Below are positions 27,101 through 38,921 of a stretch of 64,000 bases of DNA, piece by piece. The notes under the pieces are model-generated. The model saw nothing but the letters and a program-made list of their open reading frames with translations, had not been told where the DNA came from and searched no databases. The translations under genes were made by a program, and so were the position numbers. Position 1 is the first letter of the stretch, and each line of letters begins with the position of its first letter. The stretch is from Bigelowiella natans CCMP2755 (lineage: Eukaryota > Cercozoa > Chlorarachniophyceae): NCBI GenBank assembly GCA_000320545.1, contig ADNK01002591.1:1-64000 (forward strand), given 5' to 3'.

Positions 27101-30100
27101 AGCCTCTGAAAGGGCCTTTGGATATTTTCGCAAGCGGCTGATGCCCTCCTGCACGTCGGAGGTCCACATAAATTGGATACCAAGGAGCGCGACTTGGCCT
27201 GCGGACTTGTCGATGAAGTCCTTGATTGGCATAGCGTCGTAAGTTGTTGCACCATGGCGCACGATACCCTTGACAGCTTCCATCATTTCTTTGAGGAGCA
27301 CGGTGAGCCAGTCCTCGATGTTTCCCTTCGCAGCAACGGGCTTCTTAAGAGCAACTTTTTCAGCCTCTTTGCGCTTAGTGTTCATGATGTACTCGATGTT
27401 GTTTCCTTTGAACTCCACCCGATTCACTGCAGCAAACACTTTCTCAAAACAACTTTGTACTGCGTCTTTGTCGGAACCCTGCGATAATATGTCTAAGAGA
27501 GCCGTATCGGAAACAAAATAGAAACGTGGAAATCGTGATCGCTTCTTTTCTAAATATCCGGTCAGAGATTTCTGGCACTGCTCAAGATCTGCACGCATCT
27601 CCTTCAAGAGGTTCACAACGTACTCATCCTCACAACACTGTGCGACGTTCTTGACTTCCTTTGCCTTCTCCATGAGTCCAGAGCACCATTCCTTGTCTCT
27701 CTTCTGGAACACACGCGTATCCTTAGGAAGGGCGCGCATGATATCTCCGGCGGTAAAGACGGCTTCGAGTGATCTCCACATGACTTGTACCTTGAGCCAG
27801 CGATCTAGAGTCTCGTTGACACGAGTAAGCTTTTGGGCAAACTTCTCGGCGCGTTCCCTGAACGGCTTGATGTGCTTGTTTGCGAGCAAACCGGAAGCCG
27901 CACCTTGCGACTCCTCGAGTTCAGTTTGAATATCGTTCATACGGTCTCCCTTGAAGATCACATCGCCCCTGTTTTTCCAGGGTGCAAAGTCGAATTCAAA
28001 GGCGTCCCACTTGCGCTCCTCAGCGGTGAGAAGATTCTCAACCTTCAGTTGCTTCTCGGAAGCGTCGCAGATCTCGGCAATCTCATCTTTGTTCTCGATG
28101 GAGGAAAAGAGAGCGTCCATAACCTTCTTGAGCTTCATTTCTCCGAAGTCAGACATTTTAAACTCGGTCTTGGTCCAGTGCGAGACTTCGTCCCAGTGAC
28201 GCTGTTTCATAGCTGGTCGTGCAAGCTCGGTGAGAAGTGGCAAGATCTGATTGAAGTCCTCGAGCTTCTGTTTCAGATCTACATAAGCCTGCCATCCTCG
28301 GAGTTTCTTGGGCATTGATTTACATCGTTTCTCGAAGCCTTCTACAGTCGCGGTCATCTCTTCAATATTGGCAACAACCTCGCCCCAAAAGAGGTCACTG
28401 TATGTGTCAATGGTGTTGAGAACGTCGTTGTATAGGCCATAAAGCTTATCAAGCAGCTTCAGCTGGCCCTCTGCAACGCCAAGAGTTGGATAGCTCTTTC
28501 TTGGGAGTCCGAACAATCTCTCGCCCTCTCCGTAGAGCTTCATCTTGCGGTTGAGAGTTGCAAACTCGCGTTGGAATTTCTTAAGACGGGAAGTCGCGAC
28601 CTTAGGGTCAATTCCCTGCACCATTGGCCCATTTGCCTGGTAGTCTTCGTCGAAGTCCTTGACGTCAGTTTGGAACTGAGCAACTTGATCGACTAGACTG
28701 GTCTTGTACGGTCCCTTAATCGTGCTGATGTGTTGGAAAGTCTCCTCTGAGCGAGTTAGGATTTCGTGCCACATACGCCTCAGGTTATTCTCAGCATCTT
28801 CCTCGGTCTTGTCGAGCTTGATGTACTTGCTAAGGACACCTAATCGCTCGAATATCTTCACAAAGCGGGACTCCATGCTAGACTGTGCTGCACGAATATT
28901 GGCCTGGGCATTCATAACGTTATTGAGGGACATAATATCCTTAATCTCACGATCAAGACCCTCTCCAAGCTCTTTGAGTTCCACCTTGAGGTCATCCAGC
29001 TTGGTATTGGCTTCCTTGTACAACTTTTTCGAGAAGGAGATCTTCCACTCAACCACCTCCTTGTTGAGACCCTGCTTGAGCTTATCGGTGAGAAGCAAGA
29101 GTGGGCCGTGGGAGGTGGTATCGGTGAAGTTTTTGATAAGTCCTTCCTGCTTGACGAAGGAGCGAAGCTTGTTGACGTAGTCGTCGATGATGAGGCCGGG
29201 CTGCCTAACGAAGGCCTCGTACTCAGCCTGTGGGTTGCCCTCCCAGAGCCACTTGAACTTGTAGAAAGGTTCCAGATTAGCGTTCATAGATTCTTCGTGC
29301 TGTCCCATGCAACTTTCGATTTTGGTCATAAGTTGGCTGACGTTGTCAACGAGACGCTCATAGAGAGTTTGGCGCGGTACAACTTTTCCATCCTCACTGA
29401 CACCCCAATCCATCAGCTTCTCTCCAGGCATCAACATACAGTTCTTGACTTGGTTCACGCCTTTCTGTACAGCCTCCACGGTCGGTGAGAGCACGATCTT
29501 AGGGGCCTGAAGCTTGAGATTTACCTCAAAAAGTGGTTCCTTCGATTCGAGCTTTCCCATGAAATAGGTCATCGAGTTAAGGAGAGACTTTAGGACAGCA
29601 TCATAAAACATCTGACCGAAGTAGTGTCGCACACGGTTTTGCTCCAGGGAAGACGGAGCAGGAATGCGGCGAATCTTTGCGTCGTTAGCAATCTTTTTGC
29701 ACACGTCGTACACACCGCGCTCAATCTCAAGATTCTTTTCTAATAAGACTTCACAGCACTGCACCGAGTACTTTTTCTGTTCGTTCACGAACTCGCCGAT
29801 TTTGTACGTTGTGTCCTTAGAGATCTTTACAAGGAGAATGGTCTCCACGAACTTGGTATTACTCATAATAACATTGTCAATGATGTTATACACGAGATCC
29901 TTCAAAGCTCTAAATTCGTCGATGGCGGTATTGACTTTGAGGAGGAAGGAATCAATACTTAACGACGTCCATCTAAGGCGGGTCTTGCCTGCAGCAACGA
30001 CCGACTTCAGGTGGCGTATATGCGCTGAGAATAGTTCCTTGACGGGAGTACTTGGCAGAGTTACAGCATCATTGTACCTTTGCACTGTGTTGGTGACCTT

Positions 30101-32931
30101 CACCTTGTACCGCTGGAGTTGGTCCTTGAGCAAAATCACATTTTTCATAGCACTAGGGATCTCGAAGCCCATGTTTCCAAGGTGCCTAGCTTCTTTCATG
30201 TGACGCGTAATACTTGGCTCGAAGTTGACTAGAAGCTTGTTCTTTTGAGAGGCGACAATGGGGGTCCAAAGCTTTTTCTTGGCATCAGAAGCTGCCTTCT
30301 TCCAGTTCCCATAGTGCGTGATCTCGAACTTGATCAATTGCTCAGCAAGATCGTTGAAGACACGGACTGTACGCTTAGCCTCGCGTCCTCCCCCGCCCTC
30401 TCGGCGAGCGAAGATCTTGAGCCCATGTGGTGAGTGCTTAAAAGCCATCATCGGATCTGTGATAGTGCGAAGAAGCTGGCGCGACCAATGGATCGAACCT
30501 GCTACTTTGGTCATATTTCTAGCGGTTGGTGGGCGGGTGCTATATTTTGAGAATAACGTCTTGATGTCGTTGCCATTCTTGTTGGCGAGGAGACGCCCGT
30601 AGATCTGGAACAAAGTCATGTATTTGTCTTCAAGGTCCCTTCGGAGCGACTCCTGGCGAATGACGTTATCGAAGTTCGCCATAATGTTGATCTTTTTCAT
30701 AATTGGTGCCCTTGAGTTAATTGCAGTTGAAATAAGTTCTTCCACCGCAGTTTCGACTCTGGAGTTCATCATGTTAAACTCGACAAAGTCCCTTTCAAAT
30801 GCAGAATTGTTGTAATCCAGCAAATCGTGCTCTCGTAGACTAAAGTCTCGGACGACCTGGTTGAACTCGGTCAGAATAGTATCAATGCCATCAATGTGGT
30901 GATCTTTGAACAACTTGTATTGTTCCATAGCGGAAAACATATCGTGGAGCTTCTCAGCTCTTTGAATGAAGTCGTGGAAGTGATTGAAGATGCGCTTCAG
31001 GTTAAAAGATGCGAATGATTTCTTATACGAAGGGGCAGCTATCTTCTTCTCTCCAGACTTCTTTTCCTTGCTGACCTCTTCAGCTGCCATATGAAATTGC
31101 TTGACATATGCATCGCGAAGCTGAATCGATTCCTCAAGATTTTTTACTACGTCACTTGACTTGCGATCCCAGATTAGTGAAACCCGGTTCCCGCCGTACA
31201 CCACTTGCTTGCATCTCGTCACAAGCTGGTTAGTGATGCGAGCAAAGAGGTTTGTCATTCGAATTGTCTTGCCGTAATGGCGAGAGAGAATGTATATCAT
31301 CTTCATGTTGCTCATTATCACGGGAAGAAGTTCCTTAATATTGACTAAGTCGCTCTCGTAGCATGGTTTCATAGCTTTTCCCAACTTAGTAAGAAAGCGC
31401 GAGCTATCCTTAGCCTCATTTAGAGCATGTGTGAGTGACATGTTCATCTCCCGCCACTCTGCGAGAAGTTTTTTGGTTGTATCTATTGATGCGAGCAACT
31501 CCGCTTTCTCGGGCTTCTTCGCCGGCTCCGCGTGCTCGTTGAGTACGCCGAAGACGGTTCGGCTGTTGGGATCATTAAGTGCCTCTGTAGCATTTGTTAA
31601 TGTTAGTTGCCTGCGGTTCCAGAAACTAATTTCAACTTCAGGTCCCGTGGTGTTCCCTGGCTCAAGAAGTTCATTGCTCTTATCTTCCGCAATATACGTG
31701 GTAAGCTCATTTATCCAGGTGGTGAGTACTTTCCGGCAACTTTTTACAGTTGCTTCTGATTTTGCGGCTGCCTTGTACCCCTTTGGCGACTGTTCTATAT
31801 TGTCAAGATTGGGAATAGCTAGGGCAATATCGCCTTTGAGGTTGGCGATCGATTCTTTCAAGCTTTCTTCAAATTTCGCAGTTTGTTCGACTAGGACCTA
31901 AGAAGAAAAGAAGAAAAAAATATTTTTCAACCTTCCAGAAAATGTCCTTCGTTTTAGGGAAAACATCGCACAATGTAGATACTACACTTGACCATACATT
32001 TCCTATCCTACCTGTCTCTTTTCATCAGTGACTTTTCCTAGCTTGACACTTTTGAGAAGTGGCTCGAAAATCTGTTCGACAGTGTCGGAAAAGGGACCGA
32101 GGGCATTTGTATGGAAAACGCCCGAGATAAGATCCTTGTCAACTTTTGTCTTCACTTTGATAGGAGCATCGGTAAGACGAAGGAAGTACAAGAACTTGCC
32201 AGTGATCTCGGTTGGGTCAGTCGTAAGTTTCAAGGGCACAACTTTACGTCTCTCAACACCACCTACGAAGAGTTACGAAGTTTTATGTGATTCAAATGAT
32301 TTTTATTTATCTCCACAGCTTTATACTATTTTACATAACAGTATACAATTTAAAACAAGTGCTTGTATGTACAAAATAGGGAATACTCTAGCTTGATTGG
32401 ATACATGTAGCCTACCTTTTTTCTTCTTCTTCTTTTTTCCTTTTCCATCGTCCTTTTCTTCAGCCACTTCCTCATATACGCAATACCTTAATTGAGATAA
32501 AGGAAGATTAGAGGGAAGATTTTAGTTACACATTTGCGATTCATATCCTGTTAGTTCCTTCAGAATAAAAATATTCAGACTGTGAGAACTGTGAGAAGTG
32601 TTGGGCTAGAGAAATACAATTACTTTTTGGATGTGCCTTGCTCCAAGAATTTGACGAGTTCCTTTTTCTCCCTGATTGAGAAGAGTATATTATAATAAGG
32701 ATAAACAAAGTATTGGTTCAAATTCTTATTTGAAATTGAAAGGGTTTCTCGTCTCGCTCAAATTATAATATTTCATTTCACAAATTATAGATGTGCAAAG
32801 GGCAATCCCAGCAGAGTATCCAATATCATTAGCTACCCGGAAACAAATTCCTTGGCGGGTTCCAATTCCATAAAGAAAGTCTCTGCAATCTCCCCCGCCA
32901 TCCATTCCAGCCGCGGTGCTAACGTCGCCAT
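18197..32931 (-). CDS. Axonemal outer-arm dynein heavy chain, gamma type (DNAH5/DNAH8-like)
   Basis: Microtubule motor of the outer dynein arm, driving flagellar beating. Exons 32931-32837, 32671-32624, 32486-32416, 32262-32012 and 31897-18197 close in phase to 4721 residues, a usual length for this class. The N-terminal third is the tail. P-loops are intact in AAA1 (GPAGTGKT, about residue 1883), AAA2 (GPAGGGKT, about 2175), AAA3 (GSPGTAKT, about 2510) and AAA4 (GVGGSGRQS, about 2891). A two-stranded coiled-coil stalk with the microtubule-binding domain spans about 3150-3480, then AAA5, AAA6 and a C-terminal domain ending PNYWVKMGVAMLCSIE. The AAA1 segment NCSDQMHTADTAK with ELEVLSVVAQQV favours the gamma class over beta. 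The start ATG opens MATLAPRLEWMAGEIAETFF. Four small introns lie in the first 3% of the coding region and none in the remaining 13.7 kb. A Lys-rich run in exon 3 is unusual. Motor identity is certain; subtype is probable. Confidence 0.96.
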
Positions 32932-34218
32932 CTTGCCGAATCACAGCCCTATCCTTTGGAATTCAAGAACGAAGCAATCAATTAACGCTTATTGTTTACT
33001 GCGATGATGGACATCGATAATGCATATCCAGAAGCATCGATTTCCCCTATATTTTTCAATGTTATTCTAGCTAACATGTATACAGAGCCACAGTGCACAA
33101 AACCAACCTGTGGCGCAAGTAGATTCTAGGATATCCGGTTTCTTTCCGGTTTTTCAGATCTCTCTCTCCCTCCCTCTCTCTTATATTAGAATATCCCTTA
33201 ACCCCTTTTGTGTTCGGGTAGTGATATCCTAAGAAAAAGGCCTTAAGGCAGCAAGTATTGGGGGGCGGGCGAGAGAGGTTTTTTCAAAGTCTGGTTGAAA
33301 ACGCCAACCGAACAAACCCTTATAAGATTAGGTCTACGCGGTTGTATAAGCATTACCATAAAATCTAATATATTTATGAAATTATATTGGAAAAAACATT
33401 GTCGTTAATCTAAATTTAGCGTAACTTCAAAATATTTTGCAGAGCCGAGAAAAGAGATAATATTATATTGGTCCTAAGATCGCCCTCACAGAAATATAAT
33501 TCGATGGGATTACTAATTATAATGTATCTTACAAATACGACTGCTACAAATATAATATTATGTTAAATTAGTCAATCATTTAGTACTGTTTGATTTATTC
33601 TAAGGTCTTGTTGGAATCGAACTGCTGGAAACGATTGAGCCAATTTAGGATGTTTTAACACGTATCTGACTCAAAATTCAACATAATGGCCTGTATCGTC
33701 AAATTTGATCGAAGTTTAAAAGCCTATGGCAGTTACCTACATATTCTGTCCTCGCGAAATTTTATTTACCGAATTATTTTAATTTTGCCCAGCAGATGGT
33801 AAAAAGCTTTGCATTTTCTTCTGCACATTGACGAAATAATAATTAGAAAACTAAAAAAGCGGACTCCGGAATTCTCCGATCCTAAAGTATCACTGCGTCT
33901 AAAAGTAATGTTATAGTCGAATCAAATCTAGTTAAATATAATAATACGACATCAGTAATGAGCTATTAATATAACATAGTAGACACATTTTAGTTTATTT
34001 AATTTTTTAGAAGGTCCCACAAAGATCTCATTTATTTTTTCAGAAAACTTTGGAAATCTTGTGCTTGTCGGTATCTACAATACAACATATAAAATGTTAT
34101 AACGACATCAGTATATCACGAAATTAGAGTATAAAATAAGGTATCGCAGCAAAGCATTCTACCTGTTGCAGCTGAAACAGTATCCTTCGCGCATATACTT
34201 GCACATCACAAGACCACC
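32932..34218. promoter_or_regulatory. Shared 5' region of dynein (-) and RPS23 (+)
   Basis: 1287 AT-rich bases between the two start codons, with no open frame of note. A TATAAAAT lies at 34130-34137, about 80 bp before the RPS23 ATG. No recognisable cilia-gene element was identified on the dynein side. Confidence 0.5.
34130..34137 (+). promoter_or_regulatory. Candidate TATA box of RPS23
   Basis: TATAAAAT 82 bp upstream of the RPS23 start, in a plausible place for a short 5' UTR. It lies in an AT-rich stretch, so chance occurrence cannot be excluded. Confidence 0.35.
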
Positions 34219-34659
34219 ATGGGAACTGGTTCGCACCCCCCCCGTTCACCCTCCTTTTTGCTCTTTCTCCTAGATATTTTGGACCAATATTTGCGAAGTT
34301 TAATGTGAAACTTGTGTAGCTATTTTGTTAATGAAAAGAGTGAGGGAAGGGGAGGGTATTCAGGCCTGATAGTTGAAATGGTAAATCAGGTAAACCAAGA
34401 GGAATCAAAGCTGCTCGTAAGCTCCGAAGCCACCGCCGTGTGTCCAAATGGGCTCAAAAATCCTACAACAAGGGTCACTCTCAGGCTCGTTACAACAAGC
34501 AGCTCTACAACTTGGCTTCACACGCGAAGGGAATCGTCGTTGAGAAGGTGAGTGCGTGCCTGCAGAGAATTCAATTAAAGTGACGTATAATTACAAACGT
34601 GATTAGCTCTATCTATGTCATATGTCGCACCTCTACATAGACTAATTATTATTATATTA

Positions 34660-34720
<61 letters not shown>

Positions 34721-34910
34721 TCTCTCTTTTCCCTCTCGCTTCTTTCTCTCTCCACACACTCTCCGTCCTTTCCCCCCCTTTCTCTCCCTTCTTCTAGTTC
34801 CTCTCTCCACCTTTCTCTCTCCCTTCACCTTTCTCACTCCCACTCTCCATATTTATTCTTTCTTTCCCTCTCTCTCTCTCCCCCCCCCTTCTCTCTCTGT
34901 GTGTGTGTCG

Positions 34911-34948
<38 letters not shown>

Positions 34949-35321
34949 AATAGAGAGAGAGAAAGAAAGAAATAATATGTTTTAATTGCTGCAAGGCAAG
35001 GGGAATAATCGTAAGGCATTATTTTAAGCGAATATCCTTATCATAATTCAGGTTGGTATCGAGGCCAAGCAGCCTAACTCAGCTATTCGTAAATGCGTGC
35101 GTGTGCAGCTGATTAAGAACGGAAAGAAAGTTACAGCATTCGTTCCAAACGACGGTTGTTTGAACTTCGTAGATGAAAACGACGAAGTTCTAGTGTCTGG
35201 ATTCGGTCGATCCGGTCACGCTGTGGGTGATATTCCCGGTGTTCGTTTTAAGGTTGTGAAGGTAGCAGGTGTCGGTCTGCTCTCCCTTTTCAAAGAAAAG
35301 AAGGACAAGCCACGTTCGTAA
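34219..35321 (+). CDS. RPS23: 40S ribosomal protein S23 (uS12)
   Basis: Small-subunit protein at the decoding centre, bacterial S12 homologue. Three exons join in phase: 34219-34228 (only 10 nt, encoding MGT plus one base), 34390-34547 and 35052-35321, giving 145 residues. The spliced start [16 protein letters not shown] fits uS12, whereas reading straight through from the nearer ATG at 34378 gives another frame. The decoding loop [10 protein letters not shown] and the C-terminus [13 protein letters not shown] ... [11 protein letters not shown] are conserved. The middle ([20 protein letters not shown] before SHAKGIV) departs from the usual NPFGGASHAKG segment. Intron 2 is filled with TC, CA and TA microsatellites. 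As a ribosomal protein gene it should be strongly and constitutively expressed. Confidence 0.95.
34662..34950. repeat. Microsatellites in RPS23 intron 2
   Basis: A long TC run (about 34662-34735) grades into pyrimidine-rich sequence, then GT/CA (about 34897-34925) and TA (34926-34948). All lie inside the 504-bp second intron. Confidence 0.93.
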
Positions 35322-36187
35322 GGAATTGCAAAGTTACTTCGATCGTTAATTACCTCTCCCATTAGAACCAGATGCAGCAGGAGCAGCAGCGCATGCTAAC
35401 TGTTTCACTGCTTTCACCCATCACCATCATCAACGTCCTAGAATGTGAATAAAATTATTTCACTGCTAAACAATGTAACATGATGCACATAGCCACGCAT
35501 GTATGTGTTCGGACGTTTCGACCTGCGAGTTGCGAGCTAGATCCAGTGAACGTATCAATGTGAATCCCCGCACCATGTCAGCATGCCCATTTTCTCAAAT
35601 GCCAAAAATGATGAACAAAACGTGGTGAGCGCTGTATTGATGCAGCTGCCGTCTCTAGATGTAAATCTTTACTCATGTAGCCAAATGACAAATTTCATGC
35701 AAATTTAGGCGGTGTCGCGCACGCTCTAGATGTCGCAGTAGTACTATCTAGCTATAGAGTGTAGTGCATAAAAATTGTTTTCTCGCGCGATGCATATAGC
35801 CACACACACAGAGCATGCGCGACCATATATGGACGACGCACAATCTGCATGTCGATCATGCAAGAGTCAAGAATGGCGCTGTCTAGCTGTGATGCATTTA
35901 CACGCACATGTGTGCAGCAGCACGTCGCGTACTGTACTCTACTAGTCCATAGTGCTGAGATGCTTGCGCGGAGTGCACATGCGTGTCCAATAACGTACAC
36001 GTACACGCGAAGTCGTACGTGGTGTCGCATCGCCATCATTGATTCGCCGTGTGCTCCATGTGCAAATAATGATGTTGGAAGCTGCAAATGTGTGAAGACG
36101 ATGCAGAAGCTTACACAATATGTCAAAATACAGCTAGACAGATTACAGACTTCGCAATGTAAATGTTTACTCTAACAATAATCTTTC
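35322..36187. other. Tail-to-tail gap between RPS23 and the radical-SAM gene
   Basis: No gene recognised. From about 35.48 kb the sequence turns TGCA/CTAG- and CpG-rich. A weak relative of the 3'-flank element (CTAGATGTAAATCTTTACTC then ATGTAGC) lies at 35655-35681. Open frames over 35.75-36.17 kb on both strands lack any recognisable domain. Confidence 0.5.
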
Positions 36188-37171
36188 TCAAAGTCTGTGA
36201 GAAGATATTTCTGATTTTCTGGAGATAGTGCCATCCGAAAACAAATTTATTGATGGCTTAGAGAAATCTTCAAAAGTCCAATGCGTAATTTCCAGATTGT
36301 CGATGTGATAAACAGGGTTTCCACGGAAATATCGGGTAGGATCTAGGTCTTTGAACAAAGTTATGGTTTGATTTTCCGCTGCAAATTGTTCTCCGTCTCC
36401 GAACAAGTGTCGAAATGAGACCCGTTTCACTCCCATCTCAATACATCTATCAATATATTGATCTAAATCTGGAATGTTTTCGCTTGTAAGTACACATGAG
36501 AGTTTAATAGGAATTTGAGAATATTGCATAAGAAATTTTATGTTCGGCATCGTTTTAACTCCATGCAGAGATTTGAACTTCGCAGGATCGAAGGTGTTGA
36601 CTGAGACTGTACATGTATCGTACTTATTTAATAGATCTATCTTTTTCTGGGCCAAAAGTCCGTTTGTATGGAGAGAAATGTGGCAACCAGGGATTTCTAA
36701 GCGTAAAATTTCAAGCAAGTCTCCTTCGTATTTGTACAGCTGAGGATCCGTGCGAGTACCCGTAAGAATAATCTTCTTGGTTCCAGATTCGTTCATTAGT
36801 TTCACAAATTTACCAAAGTTTTTTATGTTGCTTGGAACAGTTTTTAGATTGGTTGGTGTCAGCCATTTCGGCAGCTGCTTCCCAATACAAAAGGGACATT
36901 TTTGATTACACGGGCCACCGAAAAGTATGTTTCCAAACTCGTAGCGAGTTTCCTGTAATGGTATTTGCTCCTGCCTTTGGATACTAGAAAACGAGAATTT
37001 TTTACAGTTTCTAGGGAGGGAGGCCTTTCTGTAGATGATCCTACCTAGTGGAGTGAGAGAGGTGAAGGTGTACATGCTGATTTTCGGCAGCAAATTCCCA
37101 GAACGGTAGTCCTCCTCGGAGCCGGAGAAGAAAAGAAAAGCCGACAAAGTGAGAAACGATCTGTATCTCAT
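36188..37171 (-). CDS. Radical-SAM protein (MoaA/SPASM-like core), intronless
   Basis: 327 residues in one exon. The radical-SAM cluster motif CX3CX2C is at C88, C92 and C95 in GGPCNQKCPFCIGKQLP. It is followed by the strand KKIILTGTRTDP, ISLHTNGLL and further repeats of a partial TIM barrel ending near FRHLFGDG. Such enzymes cleave S-adenosylmethionine with a 4Fe-4S cluster to make a 5'-deoxyadenosyl radical; the substrate here is unknown. The first ~60 residues, hydrophobic then basic, could be an organelle-targeting leader. The gene lies head-to-head, 136 bp from the second radical-SAM gene. It is intronless in a region of intron-rich genes, and the GGPCN..CPFCIG form looks bacterial to me, so lateral transfer is suspected. 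Family secure, function unknown. Confidence 0.85.
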   Translation of the reverse strand: MRYRSFLTLSAFLFFSGSEEDYRSGNLLPKISMYTFTSLTPLGRIIYRKASLPRNCKKFSFSSIQRQEQIPLQETRYEFGNILFGGPCNQKCPFCIGKQLPKWLTPTNLKTVPSNIKNFGKFVKLMNESGTKKIILTGTRTDPQLYKYEGDLLEILRLEIPGCHISLHTNGLLAQKKIDLLNKYDTCTVSVNTFDPAKFKSLHGVKTMPNIKFLMQYSQIPIKLSCVLTSENIPDLDQYIDRCIEMGVKRVSFRHLFGDGEQFAAENQTITLFKDLDPTRYFRGNPVYHIDNLEITHWTFEDFSKPSINLFSDGTISRKSEISSHRL

Positions 37172-37307
37172 TAATTTGGATCAATTAAGGTTGTCGCATT
37201 GAAAAATTGGATCTAGTAAGGACCGCATGTTCAAATCTATTTGAACGAACAAAATTCTTAAAATATTGAACTGACCCCACATGAAAGTTCCGCGAGCATT
37301 CTGACGA
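37172..37307. promoter_or_regulatory. 136-bp divergent promoter region of the radical-SAM pair
   Basis: The only sequence between the two start codons. Any promoter must therefore be shared or overlapping unless the 5' UTRs reach into the opposite gene. No clear TATA box is seen. Confidence 0.5.
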
Positions 37308-38921
37308 ATGCAGATCAACGGGGGGGTTTCTCAAATGTTCAGAGCTACAGCTACCCAATGGAAATCACATGGAGAAAGGATGGTGCGACGGTTGCTGCTC
37401 TCAACGAAGGCCATTCCTAATGAAATGCTAGGAGAAAAGTGGGCAACCCCCACGCTTGAGGATTCGGCTCGATGTTCAGCAAAGGATGTATTTGAAGCTG
37501 GTGTACGACATCACCACACCGCCAACACAGCTTATCCTATAGCCCACCAAATTACAACAATGCCATACCGAGTACGTCGTACCCCATCATAGAACGAGAT
37601 GAAGGAGGTGTTGGTCTCCGCATATGGACATCTGGATGAAATGATGCTTTACGTACATGTTCCTTTCTGTGCACAAAGATGCCAATTTTGTGAGTATACG
37701 GTTGTAGATCCTAAAAACGGAAAACAGGATACAGTACAAGATCGCTACTTTGATGCTCTGCTGAATGAATTCGAACTGTATGATGAATTGCTCGACACAA
37801 ACTCCAAGAAACTTGCTGGATTTGATATCGGTGGCGGAACTCCATCAATGGCAAGCATCGCGAACATTGCACGAGTGATGGATAAGGCACATCAGTGCTT
37901 TGATATCGAGTTGAAGAATATGAATATATCTATCGAAACAACCCCAAAAATTGCTGCTCATGATCCAGACAAAATCAAAGCATACTTCGATATGGGAATT
38001 CGAAGAATAAGCATGGGAGTGCAAACAACAGATTTTGCACTTTCAGAAAAACTTGGTCGGCATGATATTGACTATATTAGAAAAGCTCGGGATAACATAA
38101 GGGGTGCTGGGTTTGAATCGTTTAATGTTGACCTGATGTACGGGTTTCCACTCCGTGACGGCGCAAACGACAAATGGGCTGATACCGTCGAATCTACAAT
38201 CAACATAATCCAGCCAGATCATATCACCTTGTATAGAATGAGATATAAAGGCACTAAGATGGCTCATCTTCAGGAGCGTGTTGGATTGCAACAAATAAAT
38301 TCTCAAGGTGACAGAGCGGTGCGGATTCTTGATGAGGCCGGATACAGAGGTTGGGTTGGGAAAAACACGTTCTCAAGGCTACTTGGAGATTCTGGATGCT
38401 CCGATTATTTAGACAAACGTGTAGTCGCAGGAATTCCGTACATCGGTTTAGGGCTTGGTGCGCAATCGTTCTCGCACAGTACTCTAGCCTACAATCTAGG
38501 GGGTGTGACAAAGCGAATGGAGCAATACCTTAAATCAATCCAACTTGGAAGGATTCCTATTCAGGATTTATATCACCTCTCATTACCCAGTGCGATGGGG
38601 AAATTTTGTAGTGTTTCTTTCTACTTTGGAAGTATTAATTTAATGCACTTTCAGAATAATTTTGGAATTCTTTTGGAAGAAGCCTTTCCTGAAGAAGTTG
38701 AATTTGTTCTAGAAAAGGGACTCATGAAATACGTGGAAGATCGTTTAGCTTTGACAAAGAAAGGAAAGGCCCATATCTCCGGTGTAATATCTCTTTTTTA
38801 TGCTCCACATGTGCAGAAGTACTTAATTCAGGGTCAAGGCCATGAAGACCAAATTGACCCACGACGAGATCACCCATTCACCGTTCTCAAAGGAGCTTCA
38901 GGTCATTCTGAAAGAATTTGA
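37308..38921 (+). CDS. HemN/HemW-like radical-SAM protein with one in-frame TAG
   Basis: One continuous frame interrupted once by TAG at 37590-37592. The part before the TAG includes AGVRHHHTANTAYPIAHQ; the part after opens MKEVLVSAYG. The radical-SAM motif follows in YVHVPFCAQRCQFCEYTVV, with FDIGGGTPS (SAM binding), IRRISMGVQTTD, FNVDLMYGFP and GLGLGAQSF. A HemN C-terminal domain follows, and the usual end is FYAPHVQKYLI, here with 27 extra residues. This family includes oxygen-independent coproporphyrinogen oxidases and other radical enzymes; HemN itself is not established. GTACGTCGTACC...CATAG at 37572-37592 is exactly 21 nt, in frame, starts GT and ends AG, so a micro-intron could remove the stop. 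Alternatives are readthrough, initiation at 37599, or a decaying gene. The downstream reading frame is otherwise intact. Confidence 0.8.

Noticed and set aside
18569-31901. Many plus-strand open frames of 60-257 codons across the dynein exon
   Set aside because: Antisense shadows of a strongly coding 13.7-kb exon; none has its own recognisable content.
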